This document shows positions 25,182 to 34,252 of a DNA stretch of 64,000 bases, one piece after another; the stretch's first letter is position 1; each line of letters starts with the position of its first letter. The notes below the pieces were generated by a model, which saw only the letters and a program-made list of their open reading frames with translations, was not told the DNA's origin and ran no database searches. The stretch lies in the NCBI GenBank assembly GCA_036562755.1, contig DATCJN010000026.1:18161-82160 (forward strand). Reading direction: 5' to 3'. The translations under genes were made by a program, and so were the position numbers. This DNA is from DUVY01 sp036562755 (lineage in GTDB: Bacteria > Bacillota > Clostridia > Christensenellales > DUVY01).

Positions 25182-26144
25182 CTAAACATTTATTATATTA
25201 ATTATAACCTTATCCGCGGCCGTTTTTTTATCTATTTTGCCGCTTTTTATAGAATAATCCATCAAGTGCAGCATATCGCAAATTTTTTTAAGCTTGACCG
25301 CGCCAAACTTTTTGGAATTGGCTTCCAGATATTTAAAAGCGTATTGATTAACGCCAAGTTTTTTGTATAATTCAGGGTCGTTTTTATTTACCGCCGCGTA
25401 TAATAACTTTCTAAAATATAAATATACCGAACCTATTAAATATACATCGTCGGTCTCATGTGAAAGGCTGTTCCAAACTCTAAAAGCCTGGTCGGGATTT
25501 TTTTCGGCTAGGCAGTTAGTCAATTCATAAATCTTATATTCTTCGTCCTTTACGGCTAAATCTTCAACGTCCTGTCTGGTAATTTTTTCATTGGGCTTAT
25601 AGGATAATATTTTATCCAGTTCGGTGTTGATTCTGGATAAATCCCTTGAACAATAATTTATTAAAGTATCTATCGCAGCCTTTTCGATTTTGTCTTGACA
25701 GCGGCTTTTTATAAATTTCTCTAGTTCCAGGTTTTCCAGTTTGGAGCAATCTATAACTTGGGCGTAGGCCTTAGCTTTGGAGAAAAAGTCGCTCTCGTCG
25801 GACACAAGCACCAAGATCGAGCTGGGATTGGGATCTTTTAGATATTCCAAAATGGGCTTTCCGGTATTTTTCGCGCCGCCGTTATTAACGGGCTTGGTAG
25901 TGGAAAATTCCATTGCCACGACTACTCTATAATCCGAACCCCAGGGTAAAATTTTAAGGGCGTTGACTATATTATCTTCGCGCTCGTTTTCTTGAAAGAC
26001 TACGCTGTTAAGCTCAGGAGTAGATACGATAGAGCAAAACATATCCACGGCCGAATTTATCAGCCAGCGGTCGTCGCCTTGAAGGATATAACAGGGCGCG
26101 TATTTTCCGCCCTTTAGATGCGAGCTTAATGCGTTGTATTTCAT
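25182..26144 (-). CDS. holA: DNA polymerase III delta subunit
   Basis: Delta opens the beta sliding clamp as part of the clamp loader. The 320-residue protein shows the HolA build: an N-terminal AAA+-like domain without a working P-loop (CYILQGDDRWLINSAV, then DYRVVVAMEF), SSILVLVSDE, a middle lid domain with SRDLSRINTELDKILSY (about 165) and a C-terminal collar helix bundle (about 215-320). It overlaps the upstream membrane-protein gene by four bases. comEC is two genes upstream; comEC-holA proximity is common in Firmicutes, often followed by rpsT, which here lies elsewhere. Confidence 0.93.
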   Translation of the reverse strand: MKYNALSSHLKGGKYAPCYILQGDDRWLINSAVDMFCSIVSTPELNSVVFQENEREDNIVNALKILPWGSDYRVVVAMEFSTTKPVNNGGAKNTGKPILEYLKDPNPSSILVLVSDESDFFSKAKAYAQVIDCSKLENLELEKFIKSRCQDKIEKAAIDTLINYCSRDLSRINTELDKILSYKPNEKITRQDVEDLAVKDEEYKIYELTNCLAEKNPDQAFRVWNSLSHETDDVYLIGSVYLYFRKLLYAAVNKNDPELYKKLGVNQYAFKYLEANSKKFGAVKLKKICDMLHLMDYSIKSGKIDKKTAADKVIINIINV

Positions 26145-26647
26145 CTTATGACCTTATTCTTTAATTCTAAAATATATTTCTTAAAATAGTTTGTCATTTT
26201 GGATAATATTATGTTTATTGCCAAAACATAGCAAGAAATAGCCACAGGGATAAGGCTTATAAGCCCTCTTAGGATATAATTCATCGAGCCCCAGCCGAAG
26301 ATTGCGGCAATATTAAATATTTTGAGCAGGATCAATAAGCCGCTTAAAAAATGTTTTATATTTTTGTTTTTTATCCGACCTGAAAAAAGCAATAGACCAA
26401 AGGCATAAAGCACGGTTATTACCCTTAACGCCCAAGTAAGCGCGGCAAGCGTAATCAATTTTTTGTCGCCAAAAGCGTTTTTAAAAGTCAGAATCTCAAA
26501 CAATATCATTAAAAGGGATAGTAAAAAAATAACGAGTCCTGAAATAATTTTAAGCCTTCTTAGCTTTTTGATTGCGTTTTCTTTTAACGAAATTGCTTTT
26601 TCTTTTAATTCAAAAATCGGCGTAATAACCATACCCTGCTTTATCAC
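26141..26647 (-). CDS. Integral membrane protein between comEC and holA
   Basis: A 168-residue protein with about four hydrophobic segments behind a basic, helical N-terminus (ELKEKAISLKENAIKKLRRL). The GTG at 26647 or the ATG 15 bases later could be the start; AGGG lies very close to the latter. No family is recognised. It follows comEC by 25 bases and overlaps holA by four, so all are probably co-transcribed. Confidence 0.65.
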   Translation of the reverse strand: MIKQGMVITPIFELKEKAISLKENAIKKLRRLKIISGLVIFLLSLLMILFEILTFKNAFGDKKLITLAALTWALRVITVLYAFGLLLFSGRIKNKNIKHFLSGLLILLKIFNIAAIFGWGSMNYILRGLISLIPVAISCYVLAINIILSKMTNYFKKYILELKNKVIR

Positions 26648-26672
26648 AATTTTAACATAAATAAAAGATTAA

Positions 26673-28808
26673 CTAAAGCAAAAAGGTATAATTATCGCTT
26701 TCGCTTAGTTTGATAATATTAAGATCGGTATCCTCGCAATCAAAAACTAAGAACATATAAAAGTCTATTCCTTTAATGCGCTTATCGCACACCAAAATGT
26801 CGCATCCGCCGCTTAAGACGTTTAAGATTTCCAAATTATCCTCGTCAAACACCAAAGGATACAAAAATTTTTTGCCGCCGACAAGGACGCTCGTGCCCAG
26901 CCTTATATTATTATAGCTATAAGAAAATACTTCCAAACCGCTGATTTTATAATTGATTTCGTCAAAAATTTGGATAACGTCGATTTTGGATTGAACTTCT
27001 ATCTCGTCGCACAAAGCCCAGTCGTCAGTCACTATGGCTATTTTATCGGGGCGGAAATCTTTGGCTAGACTTATAACGGCTTGAGGATGTCTGGGCGAAG
27101 AGGTTATGATTATGTAATCAATTTTTCGGATTTTTTGCTTGATTAGCTCTTTTTTTATCTTTGAATAATTATACTGATTAACTTCGCCTATTAAATATTT
27201 TGAGTTATCCTGGACGGCCAGCCCCGCGGAGCCTACGGGTATGGCATAAGCCGTGAAAAAATCTTGTGCGTATGTAACGGGGATATTGCTAAAAACCGCG
27301 GACATCGCCAGACAAACAGTCAAAGCCAAATAAGCTAACGCCTTAAATTTTTTGCCAAGATTGACATGCCCGCCCAAGACAAACGCGATTAAATAATATA
27401 AAGCCGAAAAAGCGCCTAATGAAAAAATAATAAATTCAGAATAAGGCAAACCGCTTATCAATCTTGTAAGAGTGTTTATGATTTTAAGCCCCCAACCAAT
27501 CGGAATAACCAAAAACGCCGTAAATGGCAGGATAATAGATATTAGGCACGCCGCGAATAAAGCTATAAAGACAATGTTTATTAAAGGCAGCAAAACCAAG
27601 TTAGATACCAAAGAATAAACCGAAAACGAATTAAAGAAATGCGCCATTAAAGGATAGACGCCGATATTTGCCGACAAGGTCATAGCCAAAAGTTGAGAGA
27701 TTTTGGCGCCTATCTTGCTTTTTAGTATCTTATTAAATACTTTTACTAAGGAAGAATAAAGGCATATTATGCAAAACATAGAAGCGAAGGATAACAAAAA
27801 GGAAAGATTATAAATATACAACGGTCTAAAGATAAGCATCAATATGCCAGCAAACCCCAAGCTGTTTAGAGAATCCGGTCTATATCCGAAAGTCTTGCAA
27901 AAAATCATAATAATGCCCATTATGCCCGCCCGTAAAACTGAGGGCGCAAATCCGCACAAGGCGCAATAAAAAGCGATAAACAGGCTCAATATGATTAATT
28001 TTAAAAATCTATGACCTTTAATGCGGGATAAAGCGGCGTTTAAGCACAAAATCAAAAAGCTGATGTTTAACCCCGACACCGCTAAGACGTGGGCAAGTCC
28101 AGCCGTTTTGTAGCTGTTATAGATATCGCCGGAAATATAATCTCTGTTGCCCGTTATCATCGCGTAAGCAATGCTTGAAGCGTCTTTATCGGGGATATTA
28201 AAGGTAATCTCCTTTATTTTGTATCTTATGCCGGACAAAACATCGGGCCTGCCGCCATAACGCCTTACGTCAAATTCGGCGCATTTTAGGATATATTTAA
28301 TATTTTCGTGATAGTTATAATGCTCAACACCGCCGGAGGCTATTAAATCAAGTGAGATTAGTTCGCCTTCATAAATTAACAGCTTGTCCCCCGCCCGCAA
28401 GTTATACAGGTAGCTTTGCTCGTCTAACGTTATATAAGCCAAAACTTTGCCCTTAATTTTTTGCCCGTTGACCTTTATGTCCTTGCCCAGAACTGTCAAT
28501 TGGTTTTGCTCTTCGATTATCTGGTCAGTAAGAGTAAAAATTATTTGGCCTTTTTTATCTTCGCCTTTCCAAAAGAAAAAAGTATAAAGAGTAGAAACAG
28601 CGCAAATCAACGACAAGACCAAAGCAATTATTAAATAAGGGCGGTTATTATCGCAAAAGACAATGAGGATAAACGCGGCGCAAACGACTGCAAAACTTGC
28701 CGCCGACCAAAAGTAATTTCGGCGAACTATCTCGCATATTCCTAGTATTAGCGCACCTAATAATACGCTCAAAAAGAATAAAAAACGAAAGTTAATGACT
28801 TTTTTCAT
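26673..28808 (-). CDS. comEC: ComEC/Rec2 DNA-uptake channel
   Basis: Inner-membrane channel for single-stranded DNA in natural transformation. The 711-residue protein has N-terminal membrane helices, an OB-fold (about 85-180), the competence domain with YAMITGNRDYISGD and AGLAHVLAVSGLNISFLI (about 230-255), about eight further helices, and a C-terminal metallo-beta-lactamase-like domain (about 515-711). In that last domain the expected HxHxDH-type metal motif after the beta strand is replaced by TSSPRHPQA, so the proposed nuclease site looks degenerate. dprA and comM are in the same window. The length is normal. Confidence 0.93.
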   Translation of the reverse strand: MKKVINFRFLFFLSVLLGALILGICEIVRRNYFWSAASFAVVCAAFILIVFCDNNRPYLIIALVLSLICAVSTLYTFFFWKGEDKKGQIIFTLTDQIIEEQNQLTVLGKDIKVNGQKIKGKVLAYITLDEQSYLYNLRAGDKLLIYEGELISLDLIASGGVEHYNYHENIKYILKCAEFDVRRYGGRPDVLSGIRYKIKEITFNIPDKDASSIAYAMITGNRDYISGDIYNSYKTAGLAHVLAVSGLNISFLILCLNAALSRIKGHRFLKLIILSLFIAFYCALCGFAPSVLRAGIMGIIMIFCKTFGYRPDSLNSLGFAGILMLIFRPLYIYNLSFLLSFASMFCIICLYSSLVKVFNKILKSKIGAKISQLLAMTLSANIGVYPLMAHFFNSFSVYSLVSNLVLLPLINIVFIALFAACLISIILPFTAFLVIPIGWGLKIINTLTRLISGLPYSEFIIFSLGAFSALYYLIAFVLGGHVNLGKKFKALAYLALTVCLAMSAVFSNIPVTYAQDFFTAYAIPVGSAGLAVQDNSKYLIGEVNQYNYSKIKKELIKQKIRKIDYIIITSSPRHPQAVISLAKDFRPDKIAIVTDDWALCDEIEVQSKIDVIQIFDEINYKISGLEVFSYSYNNIRLGTSVLVGGKKFLYPLVFDEDNLEILNVLSGGCDILVCDKRIKGIDFYMFLVFDCEDTDLNIIKLSESDNYTFLL

Positions 28809-28884
28809 TTTTTGACAAAATTTCTTATTAAAAAATTATGCACAAAAATATGTTTAAAACAAATAAATAGTTAGGAGCAAGATA

Positions 28885-30399
28885 ATTAAGGATCTACTTA
28901 AAACCACCTTAACCATAATTTTATTTTCGGTAACGACTAAGGTAATAGGGTTTTTCTTCAGATGGTATCTATCCAGAACGCTGGGCGCCGAGATGATGGG
29001 CGTCTACCAGGTAGCGTTTTCTGTTTTTATTGTTTTTTTAGTAATGGTTACCAGCGGTATCCCCATTACCGTTACGGCGTTGACCGCGCGCTCTCAATTT
29101 GACGGCAGCATTAATCAAGGCTCTACGGTGAGCGCGGCGGTTTTGATTAACATAATTATCAGTCTTTTAGCCGTATTTATTGTCTTGTTTTTTGAAAATA
29201 TCTGGCGCTCAATATTTACCAATCCTTTAAGCTACAACATCTTGTTGATGCTTATGCCCGCCGTAATTTTTTCGTCCATAGGCGATTCTTATAAAGGCAA
29301 TGTTTGGGGCAAAAAGCGTTATTTTGCTGTTTCGGGCATCGAGTTAATAGAACAAACGGTAAGGATACTGATTTGCATAATACTGTTCTTGTTTGCGAAA
29401 GACTCTTTTACGCGCGCGAGTCTAGCCGCGCTTTCTTTGTCGATTGCGTGCGGCGTAAGCGCGTTGATTATGATTTTATATTACCGAAAGCTTGGCGGAC
29501 GGACGCTTGTTATGGAAGGACATTTAAAAAAAGTCTTTCAAATGTCCGCTCCCATTACAGTAATGCGGGTAAGCTCCGCTTTGGTAAATTTTTTGATAGC
29601 CGTGTTGGTGCCCAATAGATTAATAGCCTCGGGACTGAATAATTCGCAAGCTATGGAAGTGTATGGCTCAAGCGTAGGTATGTCTATGGGTTTCTTGTTT
29701 GCGCCCATATCGCTTACGGGCGCATTGGCGGTGGCGCTGGTGCCGCGCCTAAACGAAGAATACGAATGCAAAGACATGGCATGCCTTGGCAACACCGCAA
29801 AAAACGCCTTAAATTTTTCCATAATAGTCGCTTTTATTTTTATTCCTATGTTTTTAACCTTAGGAGACCAAATAGGAGTATTTATCTTTAAAAACCAACT
29901 CTCAGGCGAATTTTTAGCAAAATCGGCTATAATAATCATCGCCTTTACCATAGAGCATATAACCTCGTCAATGATGAATTCTATGGGACTGCAATATAAG
30001 GCGTTTATTAATTATTATATAGGCACGGCGCTGCTCGTAATTTGCATCTGGTTTTTGACGCCGATATTTAGAATAGACGCGTTAATAATAGGGCTTGGAG
30101 TATCCAACACAGTCAGCGCAATATTGCACATTTACCAAATCAAAAAATTAACCAATATGAAAATGGATTTTTTAAAAACTTTGGGGCTAAATTTTGCCTT
30201 TTTAATTCCCTCTTGCGCGCTTTCGTATTCGCTAAAACTTCTTCTAAAAGGCGCGCCTGACTTTTGGCGGCTGCTTGTCTGCGCCACAGTCGCGGTATTG
30301 TCGATTTTTCTATTAAATATCTGCTTTAATCTCTTAGATTTTTCGGCCTTCTTTAACTTCAAAAAACCTAAAAAAAGACTTATGGTTATTATAAAATAA
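28885..30399 (+). CDS. SpoVB/MurJ-like polysaccharide flippase (MOP superfamily)
   Basis: Membrane protein of about 504 residues and some 14 hydrophobic segments, of the SpoVB/Wzx type that flips lipid-linked wall precursors. The first ATG (28993) lies inside the family: the same frame upstream encodes TKVIGFFFRWYLSRTLGAE, the classic N-terminal motif. No ATG, GTG or TTG exists upstream, but an AGGAG site (28873-28877) lies seven bases before ATT at 28885, which I take as the likely start; ATA at 28882 is the alternative. A TTGACA at 28812 may be its -35. SpoVB acts in spore cortex synthesis; a vegetative role is also possible. Confidence 0.85.
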   Translation: MKDLLKTTLTIILFSVTTKVIGFFFRWYLSRTLGAEMMGVYQVAFSVFIVFLVMVTSGIPITVTALTARSQFDGSINQGSTVSAAVLINIIISLLAVFIVLFFENIWRSIFTNPLSYNILLMLMPAVIFSSIGDSYKGNVWGKKRYFAVSGIELIEQTVRILICIILFLFAKDSFTRASLAALSLSIACGVSALIMILYYRKLGGRTLVMEGHLKKVFQMSAPITVMRVSSALVNFLIAVLVPNRLIASGLNNSQAMEVYGSSVGMSMGFLFAPISLTGALAVALVPRLNEEYECKDMACLGNTAKNALNFSIIVAFIFIPMFLTLGDQIGVFIFKNQLSGEFLAKSAIIIIAFTIEHITSSMMNSMGLQYKAFINYYIGTALLVICIWFLTPIFRIDALIIGLGVSNTVSAILHIYQIKKLTNMKMDFLKTLGLNFAFLIPSCALSYSLKLLLKGAPDFWRLLVCATVAVLSIFLLNICFNLLDFSAFFNFKKPKKRLMVIIK

Positions 30400-30467
30400 C
30401 ATATATTGCAAAGTATAAGAAAATGGGCTATATTTAAATTAAGATAAAAAAACACAGGAAAAAGGAT

Positions 30468-30803
30468 ATGAATATTTTAAAAAACATCGAATTTGAAAAG
30501 GCTTTGGAACTTGGTTCTTTAGTGGACTATCACGACGGTCAAGTCGTAAGTCGCACATTGGCTCAAAACAAGCATGTAAGCGTTACTTTGTTTTCGTTTG
30601 CTAAGGGCGAAGAAATTTCTTCGCATTCTTCTAGCGGCGACGCGCTCGTAACCGTTTTAGAAGGCGAAGCCGAAATCACTATTGGCGACAAAAAGCATAT
30701 AGTCAAAGGCGGCCAAAGCATAGTTATGCCCGCCCAAGTCCCTCACGCGCTTTTTGCTAAAGAGCGGTTTAAAATGCTGTTGGTAGTCGTATTCCCCGGT
30801 TAA
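30468..30803 (+). CDS. Cupin-domain protein
   Basis: A single small beta-barrel cupin of 111 residues. Motif 1 is degenerate (GEEISSHSSSGDALVTVLEGE, where the usual HxH becomes S-x-H) and motif 2 is GGQSIVMPAQVPHALFA with a conserved PxxxPH. Such proteins bind metal or small ligands; the substrate is unknown. An AGGAAAAAGG site precedes the ATG. It ends at a bidirectional terminator shared with clpX. A role as a simple sensor or in sugar metabolism cannot be decided. Confidence 0.88.
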   Translation: MNILKNIEFEKALELGSLVDYHDGQVVSRTLAQNKHVSVTLFSFAKGEEISSHSSSGDALVTVLEGEAEITIGDKKHIVKGGQSIVMPAQVPHALFAKERFKMLLVVVFPG

Positions 30804-30810
30804 TTTTCAT

Positions 30811-30839
30811 AAAAAAAGCGGTTTTTTAAAACCGCTTTT

Positions 30840-30841
<2 letters not shown>
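30811..30841. terminator. Bidirectional terminator between cupin gene and clpX
   Basis: AAAAAGCGGTTTT (30813-30825) and AAAACCGCTTTTT (30828-30840) form a 13-base-pair stem with a two-base loop between two convergent genes. Confidence 0.85.
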
Positions 30842-32081
<1,240 letters not shown>

Positions 32082-32083
32082 AG

Positions 32084-32692
32084 TCAGCTCCTTTTTACAA
32101 AAATCTTATCGATTAGTCCGTATTTTAACGCCTCTTCGGCAGACATGTAGTAGTCTCTGTCAATGTCTCTTTCAATTTTGGCGGGCGGTTGGCCGGTTAG
32201 CTCGGACATTAGCCTAATCATCTTTTGCTTGATTTTTAAGATATGTTCGGCCTGAATAGCTATGTCGCTGGCCTGGCCTTGAGTGCCGCCTAGAGGTTGG
32301 TGAATCATTATTTCGCTGTTAGGCAAAGCAAATCTCTTGCCTTTAGCGCCTGACGCAAGCAAGAACGCTGCCATAGAGGCGGCCATTCCTACGCAAATCG
32401 TGCTTACGTCGGGCTTGATATAATTCATAGTGTCAAATATAGCCATGCCCGCGGATATACTGCCGCCGGGGCTGTTGATATACAAACAAATGTCTTTATC
32501 GATATTTTTTCCTTCCAGGTAAATTAACTGAGCAATTACCAAATTGGCGGTTACGTCGTTGATTTCGCCGTTTAGGAAAACTATGCGGTCTTCAAGAAGT
32601 CTCGAATATATGTCAAAAGATCGCTCGCCCCTTTCCGTCTGTTCGACGACAATGGGCACTAGACTGTTTTTGACTTGAAAATCTTTATACAT
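32084..32692 (-). CDS. clpP: ClpP, proteolytic subunit
   Basis: Serine peptidase forming the ClpP barrel. The 202-residue protein has the N-terminal VPIVVEQTERGERSFDIYSRL loop region, the nucleophile Ser in GMAASMAAFLLASG (about 98-111) and the His in SEIMIHQPLGGTQGQA (about 119-134), with the Asp near 176 (IDRDYYMSAEEA). Order and spacing tig-clpP-clpX are standard, so the protease is made together with the ribosome-bound chaperone. An AGAGGT site precedes the ATG. Confidence 0.97.
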   Translation of the reverse strand: MYKDFQVKNSLVPIVVEQTERGERSFDIYSRLLEDRIVFLNGEINDVTANLVIAQLIYLEGKNIDKDICLYINSPGGSISAGMAIFDTMNYIKPDVSTICVGMAASMAAFLLASGAKGKRFALPNSEIMIHQPLGGTQGQASDIAIQAEHILKIKQKMIRLMSELTGQPPAKIERDIDRDYYMSAEEALKYGLIDKIFVKRS

Positions 32693-32754
32693 ATTTCTAC
32701 CTCTTATATTTTATAACTGTTTTTTCCCAATTATTCTAGAAAATAAACTCATTA

Positions 32755-34083
32755 TTAGCAATGGTCGCAGTGCTTTTTGTGTTCCTTAGGCTCAATTTCG
32801 ACAAATTCGTTGTTGTCTTTTAAGAAAGCTTGGAACTTTTTCATAGTAATGTCGTTATAGGTGTAATTGTATTGCTGTTCGCTCATATTGGACATGTATT
32901 CGTCCACGGTCTTTTTGGCTCTTTCGGCGTATTCGGAGAACTTTTCCTTTAACTCTTCTTCGGTAGCACCTAGGTTTTCTTTCTTGATAATTTCTTCGAT
33001 AGTCCAACGCATCTTTACGGTCTTTTGAGCGTCAGCTTTTCTGCTTTGTCTAAATTCCGCTTCGTCGGAATTTATATATTTAAAGTATTGCTCCAGCGTC
33101 AAGCCCTGGTAAGACAACCTAAACTTCAAATCATCTAACATGCGGTCAAGCTCTTCCTCAACCATTACGTCGGGAATATCCACTTCGGTAGCGTCTGTAA
33201 TCATCTCAATGAGCTTGTTTTCTTTTTCCATGTCAGCTTGTCTTGTGCGCGCTTGAAGCAGTCTTTCCTTTATGGACGCTTTATACTCGTCCAAAGTTTC
33301 GTATTGGCTGGTGTCTTTTGCGAATTTGTCGTCCGCTTCGGGCAGTTCTTTGACAAAGATTTTGTGCAGCTTAATTTCAAACACCGCGTCTTTGCCTTTT
33401 AGATGATCTGCGCCGTAATCATCTGGAAATCTAACGTTTATATCCTTGGTCTCGCCGATTTTCATTCCGATGATTTGTTCTTCAAAGCCTTCGATAAAGG
33501 TATGGCTGCCGATGGTCAATTCGTAGTTTTGGGCGGTTCCGCCGTCAAACTTTTTGCCGTCAACCGAGCCCGAAAAATCGATTACCACGATATCTCCGTT
33601 TTGAACTTCGCGGTCGGTTACTTCTACCTTTCTAGCGGCTTTTTCTCTTAGGTGGTATAATTCGTGGTCAACATCTTCGTCTGTTACTTCTACCTTTTCA
33701 ACTTCGACTTTTACGCCTTTGTATTGTCCTAGTTTGATAGGGGGTTTAACTAAGACGGTTGCGATAACGCTCATGCTTCCGTCTTCGTTCATTTCGTCTA
33801 TGCTGACGCTGGGCCTGTAAATAGGCTCAATATCGCGTTCTTTTACCAATATCTCGCTATATGATTTTGCGAAAATCTCGTTAAAGGAATCTTCAAAGAA
33901 TATTGAAGGTCCGTAAGCGGCTTCCAAAGCCTTGCGGGGCGCTTTGCCCTTTCTGAAACCGGGCAAAGAATATTTATGTTTGTTCTTTTGATAAGTATGT
34001 TCTACCGCTTCTTCCCATTCTTGTTTGTCGATTTTTATGTTTAATTTAACTTCTTTCTCAGCTCTTTCTACTGTGTATTGCAT
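32755..34083 (-). CDS. tig: Trigger factor chaperone
   Basis: Ribosome-bound chaperone and prolyl isomerase. The 442 residues give the three usual domains: a ribosome-docking N-domain with PGFRKGKAPRKALE (the GFRxGKxP signature, about 41-54), an FKBP-type PPIase (about 160-245, with GDIVVIDFSGSVDGKKFDGG) and the helical C-domain. The very end is odd: EHKKHCDHC, a His/Cys cluster that could hold a metal ion. A perfect sigma-A promoter lies upstream, and clpP and clpX follow. Confidence 0.96.
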   Translation of the reverse strand: MQYTVERAEKEVKLNIKIDKQEWEEAVEHTYQKNKHKYSLPGFRKGKAPRKALEAAYGPSIFFEDSFNEIFAKSYSEILVKERDIEPIYRPSVSIDEMNEDGSMSVIATVLVKPPIKLGQYKGVKVEVEKVEVTDEDVDHELYHLREKAARKVEVTDREVQNGDIVVIDFSGSVDGKKFDGGTAQNYELTIGSHTFIEGFEEQIIGMKIGETKDINVRFPDDYGADHLKGKDAVFEIKLHKIFVKELPEADDKFAKDTSQYETLDEYKASIKERLLQARTRQADMEKENKLIEMITDATEVDIPDVMVEEELDRMLDDLKFRLSYQGLTLEQYFKYINSDEAEFRQSRKADAQKTVKMRWTIEEIIKKENLGATEEELKEKFSEYAERAKKTVDEYMSNMSEQQYNYTYNDITMKKFQAFLKDNNEFVEIEPKEHKKHCDHC

Positions 34084-34117
34084 TTAGAAAATTTCTCCTA
34101 TAAAATATTGTCAAGTT

Positions 34118-34146
34118 ATTATACCCAAACAGGTAATGTTTGTCAA
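34118..34146 (-). promoter_or_regulatory. Sigma-A promoter of tig-clpP-clpX
   Basis: On the minus strand a perfect TTGACA (34146-34141) and a perfect TATAAT (34123-34118) are 17 bases apart. The leader is about 28 bases and contains AGGAG. No CIRCE or CtsR-type repeat was noticed. Confidence 0.8.
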
Positions 34147-34252
34147 ATGCAACTATGGTTTCTAAATGAGTATTTGTCACATTAAAAAATCGCTGTTTTT
34201 AATCAACGTTTTGGTGTATTATTATATTATTACTTAGACTTAGGGGTAACCG

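Noticed and set aside
33403..33651. 82-codon plus-strand frame within tig
   Set aside because: Antisense to the PPIase domain of trigger factor; a shadow frame without start signals.
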